NCBI GenBank assembly: GCA_943737045.1
Contig: CALSFV010000225.1
Location: 186,001-250,000 of the forward strand
Source: Parapristionchus giblindavisi
Taxonomy: Eukaryota > Nematoda > Chromadorea > Rhabditida > Diplogasteridae
Length of the DNA stretch: 64,000 nucleotides
Reading direction: 5' to 3'
The notes below the pieces were generated by a model. That model was not told the DNA's origin and searched no databases. It saw nothing but the letters and a program-made list of their open reading frames with translations. Numbering within the stretch: the stretch's first letter is position 1; every line of letters begins with the position of its first letter. Positions 1 through 12,100 of the stretch are shown here, in pieces. The position numbers and the translations under genes are program-made.

Positions 1-489
1 GCTCGAAATTTGAAAACTCGATTTTCACCAAAAAAGTGGAGCGATCTAGGTCCAATATAAGTGTGAAATAATTACATATATGCCTATGCAACAAAAACTC
101 GCTATTGGACGATCCGGATATCCGATCGCAAACTGATTTTTTTACCTCCTCAAAACATTCTAAATTTAATTAAAATTTTAAAACAAAAAACGGCAGCCTA
201 ATTTTTACCTCATTTTATAGAGCAAAAAATTCCGCGTCGAATGAGGCAAAAAAATAAAAAAATCGATCGACCCGTGTTTTGAGATAAATGAACCTGAAGT
301 CTAAATATCATTTGCGATGCGTCTAGGGTGCGCAGAGCTTGCTAATTCACTATTAGCATCGAATGTGCGTTGATTCCTAAACCAATTTTTGACTCAAAAT
401 TTTGGTTTTTTCGGATAAATTATCGCTTGTTGTAGATTGCTGCAAAGATTTCCGACCAGGTATTGTAGCCTAAGCAATTCTGCATTGAT
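1..489. repeat. Left-edge repeat DNA, partial element
   Basis: No gene is visible. The first ~57 bases (AAAACTCGATTTTCAC ... GGAGCGATCTAGGTC) reappear inverted at about 46884-46945, so the window opens inside a dispersed element whose other copy replaced exons E4-E5 in gene copy G. The remainder is AT-rich with short TTCGAA/AAATTT words. Confidence 0.5.
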
Positions 490-619
490 TTCACTTAAAA
501 CCGGGTTCTTCCCGTTAGACCATCTTGCCGAAATTTTCGCTCGAATTTCCGTAATCGATGGTTTTCCCGAACAAATGTTTTTTCCAAACGTATTTTCTAA
601 ACGATTGGTGCGGAATTGT

Positions 620-870
620 GTTCTACACAAAGTTTCGGCGCTTGTTCCGCAGACTCGCACACTCGCCCCGCCCCCTCCCCACCCCTCCGCTGGCCATGTA
701 GAGGGCCGGGAGGGGAGGAGGAGGGGGGGAGGGTACCCCAGCCGGCTCCTGCTCGGCGACTTCTCCAAATACAAGGAGAAGTCCGGGGCAGGGAGAGGAC
801 TTCGTCGCGAAGACCCCTCCCCAAACCAAAATTGTCTCCGAGGAGAACAGCGCAACTGATGAATCAGAAG
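620..870. other. GC-rich, GC-box-bearing block with conserved hairpin
   Basis: This GC island sits in AT-rich surroundings. It holds GGGCGGGG-type boxes (as CCCCGCCCC) and a perfect 9-bp hairpin, GACTTCTCC-8 nt-GGAGAAGTC, at 758-783. The reverse complement of the block is homologous to 35094-35335: a CTCC/GGAG mini-hairpin followed by CAATTTTGG, then the 9-bp hairpin with a different loop, then GCCGGCTGG and a GC box. It could be a promoter or a structured RNA; the sequence does not decide. A third GC-box segment lies at 1655-1745. Confidence 0.45.
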
Positions 871-1274
871 CAAAAAATGAGGAGGCGGAGGCTATTTATA
901 GGGAGCGCTACAAACTACAAACCTCGCGCGCGCACTCTCTCCATACAGCGCACTCTATGACTCGCTGTCTAACTGTCTAGATTCCTCTCCTCTCTCGTCG
1001 CCTCTGCGTCTCTGACTGTGCGCTGGATGTCTGTGCTCTAACTCTAACGTGTTATGAGTTCACCTTTTATATTCAAAGCTCAACTTTTATCAACAATCAA
1101 CAGAAGAGGTAACGAATGAATAGATTAGAATAAGTACCGGATCAATCCACAACTTGTAGCAATTGCGAAGAGGGCAAACGAAAGTAAAACCGAACTGATT
1201 TTTGTCCGTTTTCATTAGCTTCATTGTTTGACCACACTCGCACACTTTTGTAGAAGGCAACAGTCCCATTCCGC

Positions 1275-1420
1275 ATGATCATGCATGGAATATGCTCGAA
1301 TCATGCATGAATTCTGTCATTCCATGCATAATCACGGGAAATTCGTGCATGATCACGGAAGATCCATGCATGATCACGAACCACGGATATTCTGTGCATG
1401 ATCATGCATGGAGTTTCAGG
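1275..1420. repeat. Cluster of TGCATGATCA / ATGCATG motifs
   Basis: Six or seven imperfect units built around CATGATCATGCATG or TGCATGATCACG recur at roughly 20-24 base spacing. Each unit is itself partly palindromic. No ORF is associated. Confidence 0.6.
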
Positions 1421-2800
1421 GGGTTACGGTAGGTTGTGTATTGCACCTGGTGCACGAGCGATAGGAAGCTGTTGTCGTCGATGTCTGGCGCGAAACCAAA
1501 AGGGGTTCGATTGATACTTAGACGGGGTGTCTGACATTACAGGTAAGTTGGAAGATACAACGTTGATTGTTTTGTTGCTATTGCAGTGTTTCAGGTGCGA
1601 TTTCGTCATTGTTAGTTAATCGAGAGTGCAAGGAGCGAGAGAGCGTTGCGATATGAGAGAGCGCGAAGGGGCGGGGCTTAAAGTGCAACGGGGGGGGGGT
1701 GGGAGGGGGCGGGGCGAGTGTGCGAGTCTGCGGAAGAAGCGCCAAAGTTTCGAGGTAAGACGAGTAATATGGCACAAGAAGCCCATCACTTAGATCAATT
1801 TGAAAATTTCGATTTTCATGACCCCGGGGTCATGGTCCGAAAATTTCAAAATTTCTCAAGTTTGAAATGTTTTCATTTATGCGGCCTATTGTGAAGTACT
1901 AATGATATGAATAATATTCAGCCAATGCTCAATGGCTGATCTATCTTTTCAACCATTTTTTCGAACATTTTCGTTCTAAATGCGTGCGAAAAATCAGAAT
2001 TGTGTTTGAATCAGTTTCCAACTTGCTTTCTGTAACATTCTATCAAAGTACTTTGCAATGTACATAATCAATATGAAAATCGTTTATTTTCGAAAATTCA
2101 TTTTTTTGCCATGATCATGGAAATCGATTTTTCAAAAGTGAGCCGAATGCCGGGATTCCAGTTCTACTATGTCATCATGAAACTTCACATTGTCATTGTC
2201 ATTTGCTCATTGTCGCAGCATTCGAGTCGAAAAACTGCAATATTTTAGAAATTTGCCGTGATAGTAGGCACTCAAATTGCATTTTATTAATTTTCGAAAA
2301 TTAACGATTTTCATATTGATTATGTACAATACAAAGTACTATGACGGAATGTTACAGAAAGCAGGTTGGAAACTGATTCAAACACAATTCTGATATTTCG
2401 CACGCATTTAGAACGAAAATGTTCGAAAAAATGAAAAAAAAAAGGTTGAAAGGATAGATCAGCCATTGAGCATTGGCAGAATATTATTCATATCATTAGT
2501 ACTTCACAATAGGCCGCATAAATGAAAACATTTCAAACTTGAGAAATTTTGAAATTTTCGGACCATGACCCCCGGGTCGTGAAAATCGAAATTTTCAAAT
2601 TTATCCAAGTGATGGGCTTCTTGTGTCATTTTACTCGTCTCACCTCGAAACTTTGTGTAGACCACAATTCCGCACCAATCGTTTGGAAAATACGTTTGGA
2701 AAATACATTTGTTCGGGAAAACCATCGATTACGGAAATTCGAGCGAAAATTTCGGCAAGAAGGTCTAACGGGAAGAACCCGGTTTCAAAGGGAGAGTTTC

Positions 2801-3199
2801 CCATTAATATATTGATTGAAATTCCGAAAATGTTCGAAAGTGAAATTTTGTCCCACCACGAATTGACGAACTATGATACTGCACAATGTTCTATAGACTG
2901 TGAAAGCCAAAACGACCGCTCAGACACAAAATCAAACTTTCTCATATGCGTGGCTGAGGTCGCCTGGCAGTGCACTATTTTATTCCACATAAAAAACAGA
3001 AAAATTAATTTTTCGTTATGTCACCTCCCCCGGTCAGAAAGTCAATTCCCTCAGACATGCTCTCTTAAATATCTAGGTTATCGGTTTTCGGCCAGGATTT
3101 TCGATTTCTGGCAAATTTTGGCTCAAAATGCGGTCAGGCTTGTTACTTTGTAGCATACTTTTCGACATATGCCCCAGACCCTCCTCCCCCCTCTCTAAC
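2801..3199. other. Intergenic/repeat DNA downstream of copy A
   Basis: No gene is recognised. Positions ~3060-3170 (GGTTATCGG..., GGCTCAAAATGCGGTCAGGC, TTTCGACATATG) are a relic of the small CATAGGTCGAA element seen intact at 31180 and 31864. Exons E11 and E12 expected here for copy A are absent. Confidence 0.4.
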
Positions 3200-3657
3200 C
3201 TGGCAGCTGTCGTTGCATCAAACACCTTGTAGAGCATCTTCAGTGCAGAGAACGGATGACATATGGAGGTTGTGGTTCCGTCGACGAGATCTCCTGATGC
3301 GAGAACGACGTACGAGTCGAGGAGCCAAACCTGAATCAGGGACGACGATTAGGGGTACGGTAGGTCAAACAATCGATTACTATGGAAGCAAGGTGTAGAT
3401 CGTAAAAACTATTATTGAGCATTGGCAGTTTTAATATTACGTTTATTTGGAATAGATCAAAGACCAAATGATAGGGTAGATCCAAGATACGGCAAGCGTA
3501 CGATAAGTGGATTACTGTATTATGGATGACAACTGACAAGCAGATGAGGGGTGCGGTCCTGGGAGCGAATGACGAGCTTGAGAGATGACTGTGCGTCACA
3601 CTGGGAGAGGATGAGAAGAGCGAAGAATTGGTCCATGTCCGAGAATCTATAATATAA

Positions 3658-3753
<96 letters not shown>
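3658..3753. repeat. (ATT)n microsatellite beside E9 acceptor of copy A
   Basis: About 95 bases of perfect ATT, lying ~12 bases upstream (in sense) of the E9 splice acceptor. The same repeat is at the same place in copies B and C with different lengths. Confidence 0.95.
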
Positions 3754-3754
<1 letters not shown>

Positions 3755-3789
3755 ATTACAAGGTAGTATTGTAAATTTAAGACGTTTAA

Positions 3790-3900
3790 AAACACACCGC
3801 TCGAGCTAATTCGAAACTCTCCGCTCTGGCAATGCTTTCTCGCTTTCTTTGTTTGCGAGAGCATTGTAAGAGCGGAGTATAAAATTAACTCGGGGATTAA
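3790..3900. repeat. Hairpin MITE (CTCCGCTCT...AGAGCGGAG)
   Basis: Imperfect palindrome of ~110 bases: GAGCTAATTCGAAACTCTCC, GCTCTGGCAATGC, TCTCGCTTTCTTTG, then the complement. Homologous copies occupy intron 8 of B (17845), C (20929) and E (34092), and the 5' flank of C (26517) and G (49003), so the insertion predates the array's amplification. Confidence 0.7.
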
Positions 3901-3910
3901 GCCTTTAAGC

Positions 3911-4421
3911 GGTGATAAGATTTTTCAGAAATTTCACTTCGGAAAAGGACACTTCAGAAACTAATTTTCAGAAAAGGGCGTTACAGAAATTTCGCTTCAG
4001 AAAATGCCATTTCGGAAAATCTTTTCCAGAAAACGACGTTTCAGAAATACCAACTCAGAAAAGGACGTCTCGGAAATTGGCACTTCAGAAATTCCAACTC
4101 AGAAAAAGACGTTTCAGAATTTTTTTTTCAGAAATATCAACTCAGAAAAGGACGTTTCAGAAAATTTTCCCGTTGTAATTGAATGCTACTAAATCTAAAT
4201 TTAATTTAATTTATTTTCTGAACGTCCTTTTCTGAGTTGATATTTCTGAAAAAAAATTTCTGAAACGTCCTTTTCTGAGTTGGAATTTCTGAAATGCCAA
4301 TTTCTGAAACGTCCTTTTCTGAGTTGGAATTTCTGAAAAAAATTTCTGTAACGTCCTTTTCTGAAGAGGATTTTCTCAAATAGCAATTTCTGAAGTGAAA
4401 TTTCTGAAACGTCTTATCACC
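3911..4421. mobile_element. Foldback element, 9-bp TSD CCTTTAAGC
   Basis: The 10-bp ends GGTGATAAGA/TCTTATCACC are flanked by the direct repeat CCTTTAAGC (3902-3910, 4422-4430); copy E at about 34087-34097 shows the single empty site. Both arms are built from tandem TCAGAAA heptamers spaced by motifs such as AAAGGACGTT and ACTCAGAAA. A 9-bp TSD with terminal minisatellite arms is known for Mutator/Rehavkus-type DNA transposons; assignment to that group is inference. The 88-aa ORF here is only the repeat translated. Confidence 0.75.
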
Positions 4422-5061
4422 CCTTTAAGCATCTCATTAAACAGATATCTATCAACGACAGCGATATGCCGAAAAATTTTCGGCGAAAATAGAATAAAAT
4501 GTTTTCTTCGCAAGTCAAATTTCACTATGTATTAGAAAGACGATCAAAGGTAGAGCTATTATCAGTAGTCTAGTACATGAAATCACCAGGTAGACATGAG
4601 AAAAGATCTGTGGGAATAGAAAAAAAATGTATTTAAATGATGGAATAGATGCAATTTTACATTACTTTTCACATAAAGTTAAAATGAGTATATGATGCAT
4701 CGTAACTTCATTGAAAGGACGATCAAAAATAAGGCTAATATAAAATTTTATGCACATGAATTCATCAGGCAATAAGGAGAGATCAGTGAGTTGAGCAATA
4801 TATTTTTATTAATAATAAATAATTTATCTTCGCACACGTGCGCAACAAGATAAGAAACAGCTAAATTATATAGATAATGATTCAGTTGATACTCGTACTC
4901 CGTACATATAGGATAAGAGGAATATTGATTAGTACAATGACAAGAAGAATATCGATTACCATAAGAATAAGAATTATATTGATTACCCCGTTTCCAGATA
5001 TGGTTTAGGTTGATTCGTGCGCAGTGTGGTAACGGCATCGTGGAGAGCGACGAATGATGAG

Positions 5062-5321
5062 GTTATTTCACAGTTACCTTTTTCATCCTTAATTTCTGTT
5101 CGAAAGTCGAGAAGAGAAAAGAAAAGTGGAGCAAACTCTCCTCGTTTTGCACACTCTCTCTTCTTTTCGCGACTTTCAACATTATACAGTTTCTTTTTTT
5201 TGGGTTGTCGTGCCTGACTAATAAAGGAAGTAATTTATGAGCAGAACAGTAGTATCACACGTTTCACTGTTTATTCATGAATACGTATAAATATTATTAT
5301 TATTATTATTATCAAGCGAAT
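5062..5321 (+). other. Gene 3'-flank repeat with hairpin and AATAAA
   Basis: Homologous to the segment downstream of E12 in copy E (39570-39760). A hairpin at 5101-5177 (AAGTCGAGAAGAG ... TTCTTTTCGCGACTTT) is followed by TGCCTGACTAATAAAGG, with AATAAA at 5220-5225. It abuts E8 of copy A in the wrong orientation, which marks a rearrangement breakpoint at 5061/5062. Confidence 0.55.
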
Positions 5322-5323
5322 TA

Positions 5324-5950
5324 CAGTCCCGCACGTTCGCGCTTCCTAAACGCGGCCCCCCGCGGCCCGCGGGGGGCCGCATCATGCCGCATCGATGAAT
5401 AATTGTTTTTCAAACATTTCATTGCTGGTGATCGTTGCATCATCAGATAATATTAATATCACCGCAGAAACGAAAATTTTTGGTTGAGTGTGGACAGCGT
5501 CGCACGTTCACGCTCCCTAAACGCGGCATGATGCGGCCCCCTGGGGCCCGCGGGGGGCCGCATCATGCCGCATCGATGAATAAATTTTTTTAAACAATTC
5601 GTTGTTTGTGATCGTTACATCATCAAATAAGGGTGCGGACATGATAATGCAACGATCGCAACCAATGAAATGTTTGAATAAAAAATTTATTCATCGATGC
5701 GGCATGATGCGGCCCCCCGCGGGCCCCGGGGGGCCGCATCATGCCGCGTTTCGGGGACACGGCTGACTATGTGACGCTGTCCACACTCAACCAAAAATTT
5801 TCGTTTCTGCGGCGATATTAATATTATCTGATGATGCAACGATCACCAGCAATGAAATGTTTGAAAAACAATTATTCATCGATGCGGCATGATGCGGCCC
5901 CCCGCGGGCCGCGGGGGGCCGCGTTTAGGGAGCGCGAACGTGCGGGACTG
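5324..5950. mobile_element. TA-duplicating palindromic element with GGGGGCCGCGGGCC cores
   Basis: Inverted ends CAGTCCCGCACGTTCGCGC / GCGCGAACGTGCGGGACTG are flanked by TA (5322-5323, 5951-5952). The homologous 3' flank at ~39765 lacks the insertion. The whole 627 bp is a palindrome around ~5650 and holds four GC-rich cores (CCCCCCGCGG / CCGCGGGGGG), each followed by GCATCATGCCGCATCGATGA. It has no transposase and is a non-autonomous Tc1/mariner-like or similar element. Confidence 0.8.
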
Positions 5951-5952
5951 TA

Positions 5953-6606
5953 TACGATGGGAATATCGATTTACAACAATTACGCAATTACAAACAAGCA
6001 ATGCAATGCGCAATTACTCCGTTGAACTTTACCTGGGAGATTTGTGTTTCACTGATGTGATGAGAGTGTCAGAACGGGGTTTAATATGACTCATCTGACA
6101 ATGAAACTGGTGGAATACACCCTATGACGTTTCACGCCCCATCCTTATCTAGCAACTATTGCTTAAAATGATGAAATTGAATTAAATTGAACCTGGTGGA
6201 TTCGGGTTTTGTTGTCGTGATTAGATTGACAAATTTTGCGTTAATGTGTTTGGACCCATTTGTTTGAATTGATCTATAAAAGCGCCCCGATCAAATTTTA
6301 CTCTCCGCTTTGGCAATGCTCCCTAGTATTTCTTTATTTCTTTATTTATTTAATAAACCGTGACAGGTGTGACAGCAAATGCAGAAGTGATAGGTGAAGG
6401 TAATAGTAAAAGTTGTGACTTGGGGAAGGTGACAGGGGTATTTATTGATAGTTATTTGATCTATGGTGTTCCAGTAGGAGTGAGGTGGACGAGACCTAGT
6501 AAGCAAAGAAAGCGAGAGAGCATTACCGAAGAGGAGTGTTTCACATTAGCTTGGCTTGTCCCTTTAACTAACATCGTCAGTCTATCACCCATAGCTAGGT
6601 GGATTC
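5953..6606 (+). other. Spacer between tandem gene units
   Basis: Continues the 3'-flank homology (GGGAGATTTGTGTTTCACTG, also at 39868 and inverted at ~49735). A half hairpin MITE is at 6296-6330. The 97-aa ORF across it has no recognisable domain and runs into the putative E0, so I do not call it. Confidence 0.4.
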
Positions 6607-7028
6607 ATGTTTCACGTAGAGGGGAAAAGATAACTCGTTGTTATCTTTGTTAGTATATAACTTGCTTATCTCTTTTACATAACTAAAGCCCCGTTCCGAG
6701 TACGCTTCACTCTTCGTCGATTGTCCTCCACACGAGAATAAGGATGATTGGTATGTTTTGAATATCGATTGATTTATTGATTTGGTAGAGGTATTGATTG
6801 GTAGATACAGTAACTGATACTTTCCAGCTCGGACGTGGTTCGCGTGGGTGAGCATTGGGTGGTGCTTGAGGAGACGACCGATGGACAGGATGCGGTACAC
6901 TCATTCAGGTATATTGCATACTGTAGATCTATTGATTGATTTTTATTTCGGTACTCGGTTAGCCAAGGGGTAGATATTGATCATAATGCAATCCTTGTTA
7001 CTTCAAGTGTTGTCATCTTTTGGATGTA

Positions 7029-7289
7029 CAGTACAGCCCAATCTCCTTTTGTACACGAGTAACACTGCGGCGCGCAGAGGCGCTCATTTGCGCACATCAT
7101 TTATTTCTGCGGGTACTGAATACTTTTCGATTCTCAAAGTCTTAATCATGAGTTTCCGTTATGAAAAGTTGTTTAAGACTTTGAGAATCGAAAAGTATTC
7201 AGTACCCGCAGAAATAAATGATGAGCGCAAATGAGCGCCTCTGCGCGCCGCAGTGTTACTCGTGTACAAAAGGAGATCGGGCTGTACTG
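7029..7289. mobile_element. TA-flanked palindromic MITE
   Basis: Ends CAGTACAGCCC/GGGCTGTACTG lie between TA dinucleotides (7027-7028, 7290-7291). The arms run almost to the centre at ~7160 (TTCGATTCTCAAAGTCTTAA). Copy E at ~30715 carries the uninterrupted intron-2 sequence, which makes it a natural empty site. The 85-aa ORF inside is the palindrome translated. Confidence 0.85.
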
Positions 7290-9180
7290 TATAATGAATT
7301 AAAAATAAATTAAGTTACATGATATAATATGATGTAATTAAGTAATATTAATATTAATATATTGTATTCAGAGCTCACATCGATGATCTATCATTGACCC
7401 TGATTCCGTCTGTGCTCCCACTTGGACTGACAACCATCGACTATTCATGTGCCAGGTTCACGCCGATGCTACACTCCCACTTGGTTTGATCTTTGATCTT
7501 TGATCCTTTATCGCCTTTTTATGCTTTCGTGTTTCGTGTAATAACATTATATGAAAATATAATTACAAAAAATAATATTATGTTTTGTATATTTATATTT
7601 TTGCAATGTAAGCTGTAGATAGACTATATTTCAACTGCGTCTTCTGAAATGCATTCATTTATTAAATTAATTAATTTTTTGTTTCATTTCAACGAGTAAA
7701 ATACGAGTGGCAAAGAAAATGTAGAAGGAGGATTGAACTCATTTATATGTATTGTAGTACCGAAGACCTTCCATCGTCTGGCTCGTGATGTTTGTTCATC
7801 TACTGATCTGGAGGAGTTCATTGAGTCGTCCAATGGAGGAGAACTCCATCTACAGTGCAATCCAAGATTGTAGAGAAGAAGGCGGGGTGAGAAGAGTGAT
7901 CTTTGATCTTTGATCTTTGATCTAGAGCTACGTTATGATTAGCCAGATTGAATTATTCGTTGCGGAAATGTTGTTCTTTATTCTGATACTCAAATGATGA
8001 AGAATAATTTGAGCTTATGAGATGATCTTTGATGTTTGAACTCTGTCTCATGAGTACGGTATCCATTGATCTATCTTATCTCTGTACCATTTCAGTGATT
8101 GCACCATAGGATGTCTTCCGTCGGACGATTTCCTCGAGACATCTCCCGGTGGAGACTTCTACTGTAGAGATACCTGTGGAGCGGCATGTGATCCATTTAG
8201 GTGGGTCAATATGCATAATTTAAATTTTCGAAAATTTACGGTTTGGTAGTTTTATAGCCATCTCGGTCATACATTTTCTTTACCCTCGCCGTTTATTTTC
8301 ATATAGTGGCTCAATCCTCGCATTGCGAGGGTATCGCAATGTATGATCTCGGTAGGGTTGCCATGAGAATTCAGAATTTCTCTGTCTTTTGGCCCAGAAT
8401 ATTTTGCGATTCAAATACACACTTTGGCCGGAATTGTCCGCGCATAAGAACATAATGAATGAAGATTAGGGGTGGAGGGATTGGAGATAGGAGAGTTCAA
8501 AATTGGCTGCGATTGCTGGGTCATAAACAGAGAAGTGCCGGGATTTCTCTTCATTGCTTGCGCTCGTGACGACCGTCATTACATTTTTAGCTAATTTTTT
8601 TTAAAATCCATAATGTGCATAATCTTAATTGGCTAAATGAAATGATGAAATGACGTTCTCATTCCACCTTTCCATACTAGTCGCATCCGTGTTTCAACTT
8701 GTTCACTTGTATTTCAATCGTGCTTGACAATACAATATATAATATTCAACTATTAGAGTGTGTCATATATTTGGAATATGAAATATTGCTTGTATTCTTC
8801 TAGCAAGTCTGCATTTTATTTTTTTCTATTGTCATGTTTTTGATCATTGATCTTTAATCTCGTTTTTCAGTCACACTCACCACGGTAACGTCGATGTGGT
8901 TCCGCCACATAAGTTGATGAAAAATCGATTTTGTAATTTCTGCTTGTGTTATTTTGATTCTCCTGAAAATTCTCTACAATTTATTTCTCTGCGATATTTT
9001 CGCTATTCCCACTCCAAAACGAGCTATGGCGGGTGAAAGTCAAGACTTTTCCACAAATTCCGACAGTCAACGGCGTCTATCTTCGTCAAAATTGATCTTA
9101 GACAAAAAATCGAAACGCTATCTTCTCCGGCACTGTCACGGCTATCCAAAAATATTCAATATGATAGGGGTTAGATTTTG

Positions 9181-12100
9181 GGGGGGGGGGGGGTGACATT
9201 TCCGCAACGGCATTTCCGCAACCGCTTTTTCCGCAACGGCATTTCCGCAACGGACATTTCCGCAACGGGGAATAACTCGGCTCGTCGGAGTCCTAGAACC
9301 ATGGGATGAGTATCATTGTGATCAGCAGCGGTAACACTATCATGACACACATTGATCTTTGATCTTTACTAACTCCTCTGCATTTTTGCAATGAGGCGTG
9401 ATTTCGCTCAAAATCATCCAAGACGAGCGGGAAGGGTATCGTTCGACTCCTCATCACCTGTATATATCCAACCAATAATTGACCTTTGATCTTTTTCCAA
9501 CTCGGCCTCACATCGGCAACGAGAACCATCAGTCCGAAGTCGGTACCATATCCGGAACCATCTGAAACCGAGGTCCTAAAATGGATGTAACGCTCGAATG
9601 TTAATGCAGGGTGGAGCCTTGCATCGCCTCCCTTGATGTGGTTTGCCGACCGCCAAAGAGCCCCTCAGAGACCCAGGTCTCTCAACTTTCTTTCAAGACC
9701 CTCGCGACACGCGCACACGCTTCCACGCGATGGTGAGCTACCGTAATCTACCGTAACCCGGTTCGGTGGGTCAGATCAAGTGTCATGGGTCAGATTTCAC
9801 TAAAAATTGTCTGAATAGCCGCTACGTGTGCAATATCATTATTAGCTATGGCGGACTACCGTAATCTACCGTAACCCGGTTCGGTGGGTCAGATCAAGTG
9901 CCATGGGTCAGATTTCACTAAAAATTGTCTGAATAGCCGCTACGTGTGCAATATCATTATTAGCTATGGCGGACTACCGTAATCTACCGTAACCCGGTTC
10001 GGTGGGCCAGATCAAGTGCCATGGGTCAGATTTCACTAAAAATTGTCTGAATAGCCGCTACGTGTGCAATATCATTATTAGCTATGGCGGACTACCGTAA
10101 TCTACCGTAACCCGGTTCGGTGGGTCAGATCAAGTGCCAAGGGTCAGATTTCACTAAAAATTGTCTGAATAGCCGCTACGTGTGCAATATCATTATTAGC
10201 TATTGTAAACTACCGTAATCTACCGTAACCCGGTTCGGTGGGTCAGATCAAGTGCCAAGGGTCAGATTTCACTAAAAATTGTCTGAATAGCCGCTACGTG
10301 TGCAATATCATTATTAGCTATTGTAAACTACCGTAATATACCGTAACCCAGTTCGGTGGGTCAGATTAAGTGCGGTGGGTCAGATTTCAGTATAAATTGT
10401 CCAAATGGTCACTATGTGCGCGGTATGGTTATGAGTTATTGTAAACTACCGTAATATACCGTAACCCGGTTCGGTGGGTCAGATCAAGTGCCATGGGTCA
10501 GATTTCACTAAAAATTGTCTGAATAGCCGCTATGTGTGCAATATCATTATTAGCTATGGCGGACTACCGTAATCTACCGTAACCCGGTTCGGTGGGTCAG
10601 ATCAAGTGCCAAGGGTCAGATTTCACTAAAAATTGTCTGAATAGCCGCTACGTGTGCAATATCATTATTAGCTATTGTAAACTACCGTAATCTACCGTAA
10701 CCCGGTTCGGTGGGTCAGATCAAGTGCCAAGGGTCAGATTTCACTAAAAATTGTCTGAATAGCCGCTACGTGTGCAATATCATTATTAGCTATTGTAAAC
10801 TACCGTAATATACCGTAACCCAGTTCGGTGGGTCAGATTTCAGTATAAACTGTCCAAATGGTCACTATGTGCGCGGTATGGTTATGAGTTATTGTAAACT
10901 ACCGTAATATACCGTAACCCGGTTCGGTGGGTCAGATCAAGTGCCATGGGTCAGATTTCACTAAAAATTGTCTGAATAGCCGCTACGTGTGCAATATCAT
11001 TATTAGCTATGGCGGACTACCGTAATCTACCGTTACCCGGTTCGGTGGGTCAGATCAAGTGCCAAGGGTCAGATTTCACTAAAAATTGTCTGAATAGCCG
11101 CTACGTGTGCAATATCATTATTAGCTATTGTAAACTACCGTAATCTACCGTAACCCGGTTCGGTGGGTCAGATCAAGTGCCAAGGGTCAGATTTCACTAA
11201 AAATTGTCTGAATAGCCGCTACGTGTGCAATATCATTATTAGCTATTGTAAACTACCGTAATATACCGTAACCCAGTTCGGTGGGTCAGATTAAGTGCGG
11301 TGGGTCAGATTTCAGTATAAATTGTCCAAATGGTCACTATGTGCGCGGTATGGTTATGAGTTATTGTAAACTACCGTAATATACCGTAACCCAGTTCGGT
11401 GGGTCAGATTAAGTGCGGTGGGTCAGATTTCAGTATAAATTGTCCAAATGGTCACTATGTGCGGGGTATGATCATGAGTTGTTGTAAACTACCGTAATCT
11501 ACCGTAACCCGGTTCGGTTGGTCATGTCAAGTGCGGTGGGTCAGATTTCACTAAAAATCGTCAGAATGGCCACTACGTGTGCTTTACAGTAATTGACAAC
11601 AGTTCATAACTGTTTCGCACACATATTGGTCATTCCGACAACTTTTAGTGAAATCTGACCCATGGCACTTGATCTGACCCACCGAACCGGGTTACGGTAG
11701 ATTACGGTAGTTTACAATAACACATAATCATGCCGCGCACATAGTGACCATTTGGACAATTTTTAGTGATATCTGACCCATGGCACTTGATCTGACCCAC
11801 CGAACCGGGTTACGGTAGATTACGGTAGTCCGCCTTAGCTAATAATGATATTGCACACGTAGCGGCTATTCAGACAATTTTTAGTGAAATCTGACCCATG
11901 GCACTTGATCTGACCCACCGAACCGGGTTACGGTAGATTACGGTAGTCCGCCATAGCTAATAATGATATTGCACACGTAGCGGCTATTCAGACAATTTTT
12001 AGTGAAATCTGACCCATGGCACTTGATCTGACCCACCGAACCGGGTTACGGTAGATTACGGTAGCTCACCATCGCGTGGAAGCGTGTGCGCGTGTCGCGA

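Larger units (their letters stand above)
490..2800. repeat. Nested inverted-repeat (palindromic) element
   Basis: There are three nested pairs of arms. About 490-640 pairs with 2649-2795 (TTCCCGTTAGACC, CGTAATCGATGGTTTTCCCG). About 636-670 pairs with 1708-1745 (CGCAGACTCGCACACTCG). About 1738-2110 pairs with 2296-2655, closing on a centre near 2200. The structure looks like successive palindromic insertions. The ORFs inside are mirror images of one another and AT- or GC-biased, and I do not regard them as genes. Confidence 0.7.
3200..5061 (-). pseudogene. UBE3D-like: UBE3D-like gene copy A, fragment (E8-E10)
   Basis: Minus-strand fragment with E8 4987-5061 (first bases lost at the junction with a 3'-flank repeat), E9 3538-3646 (109 nt) and E10 3200-3330 (131 nt). 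E9 has SQCDAQSSLKLVIRSQ and ends in HLL; E10 begins VWLLDS, as in the UBE3D HECT-like domain. Acceptors (tatag, attcag) and donors (GTCAGT, GTTAGAG) are visible and the E9/E10 phases join cleanly. E0-E7 upstream and E11-E12 downstream are missing, so it cannot encode a full protein. Intron 8 carries the AAT microsatellite, the hairpin MITE and a 511-bp foldback insertion. Confidence 0.75.

Noticed and set aside
620..870. Sm-site-bearing snRNA or SL RNA gene
   Set aside because: CAATTTTGG near a small CTCC/GGAG hairpin recalls an Sm site plus 3' stem, but the order is reversed relative to SL RNA and no 5' exon or snRNA core is recognisable.
437..960. Overlapping GC-rich ORFs of 68-159 codons
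   Set aside because: Open frames on both strands in several phases are expected from GC-rich palindromic DNA; sequences are Pro/Arg/Ser-rich without conservation except the nucleotide hairpin.
6360..6653. 97-aa ORF upstream of copy B as the true gene N-terminus
   Set aside because: It is not preserved in the corresponding spacer of other copies and reads through the putative E0 in a different frame.
8954..9196. 80-aa ORF present identically at 12918
   Set aside because: Exact tandem duplicate running into a poly-G tract; no recognisable protein and no splice context.
9293..9529. 78-aa ORF repeated four times (9293 -, 12273 +, 13257 -, 16237 +)
   Set aside because: It lies in the mirrored TIR arms of a duplicated element, so recurrence reflects DNA duplication. 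No domain, and the differences are too few to test constraint. An idea that short introns interrupt a captured gene was dropped because the heptamer orientation is opposite to the ORF.
9738..12066. Regular repeats that might be a CRISPR-like array
   Set aside because: Units are contiguous 118-bp satellite with no unique spacers, inside a eukaryotic transposon.
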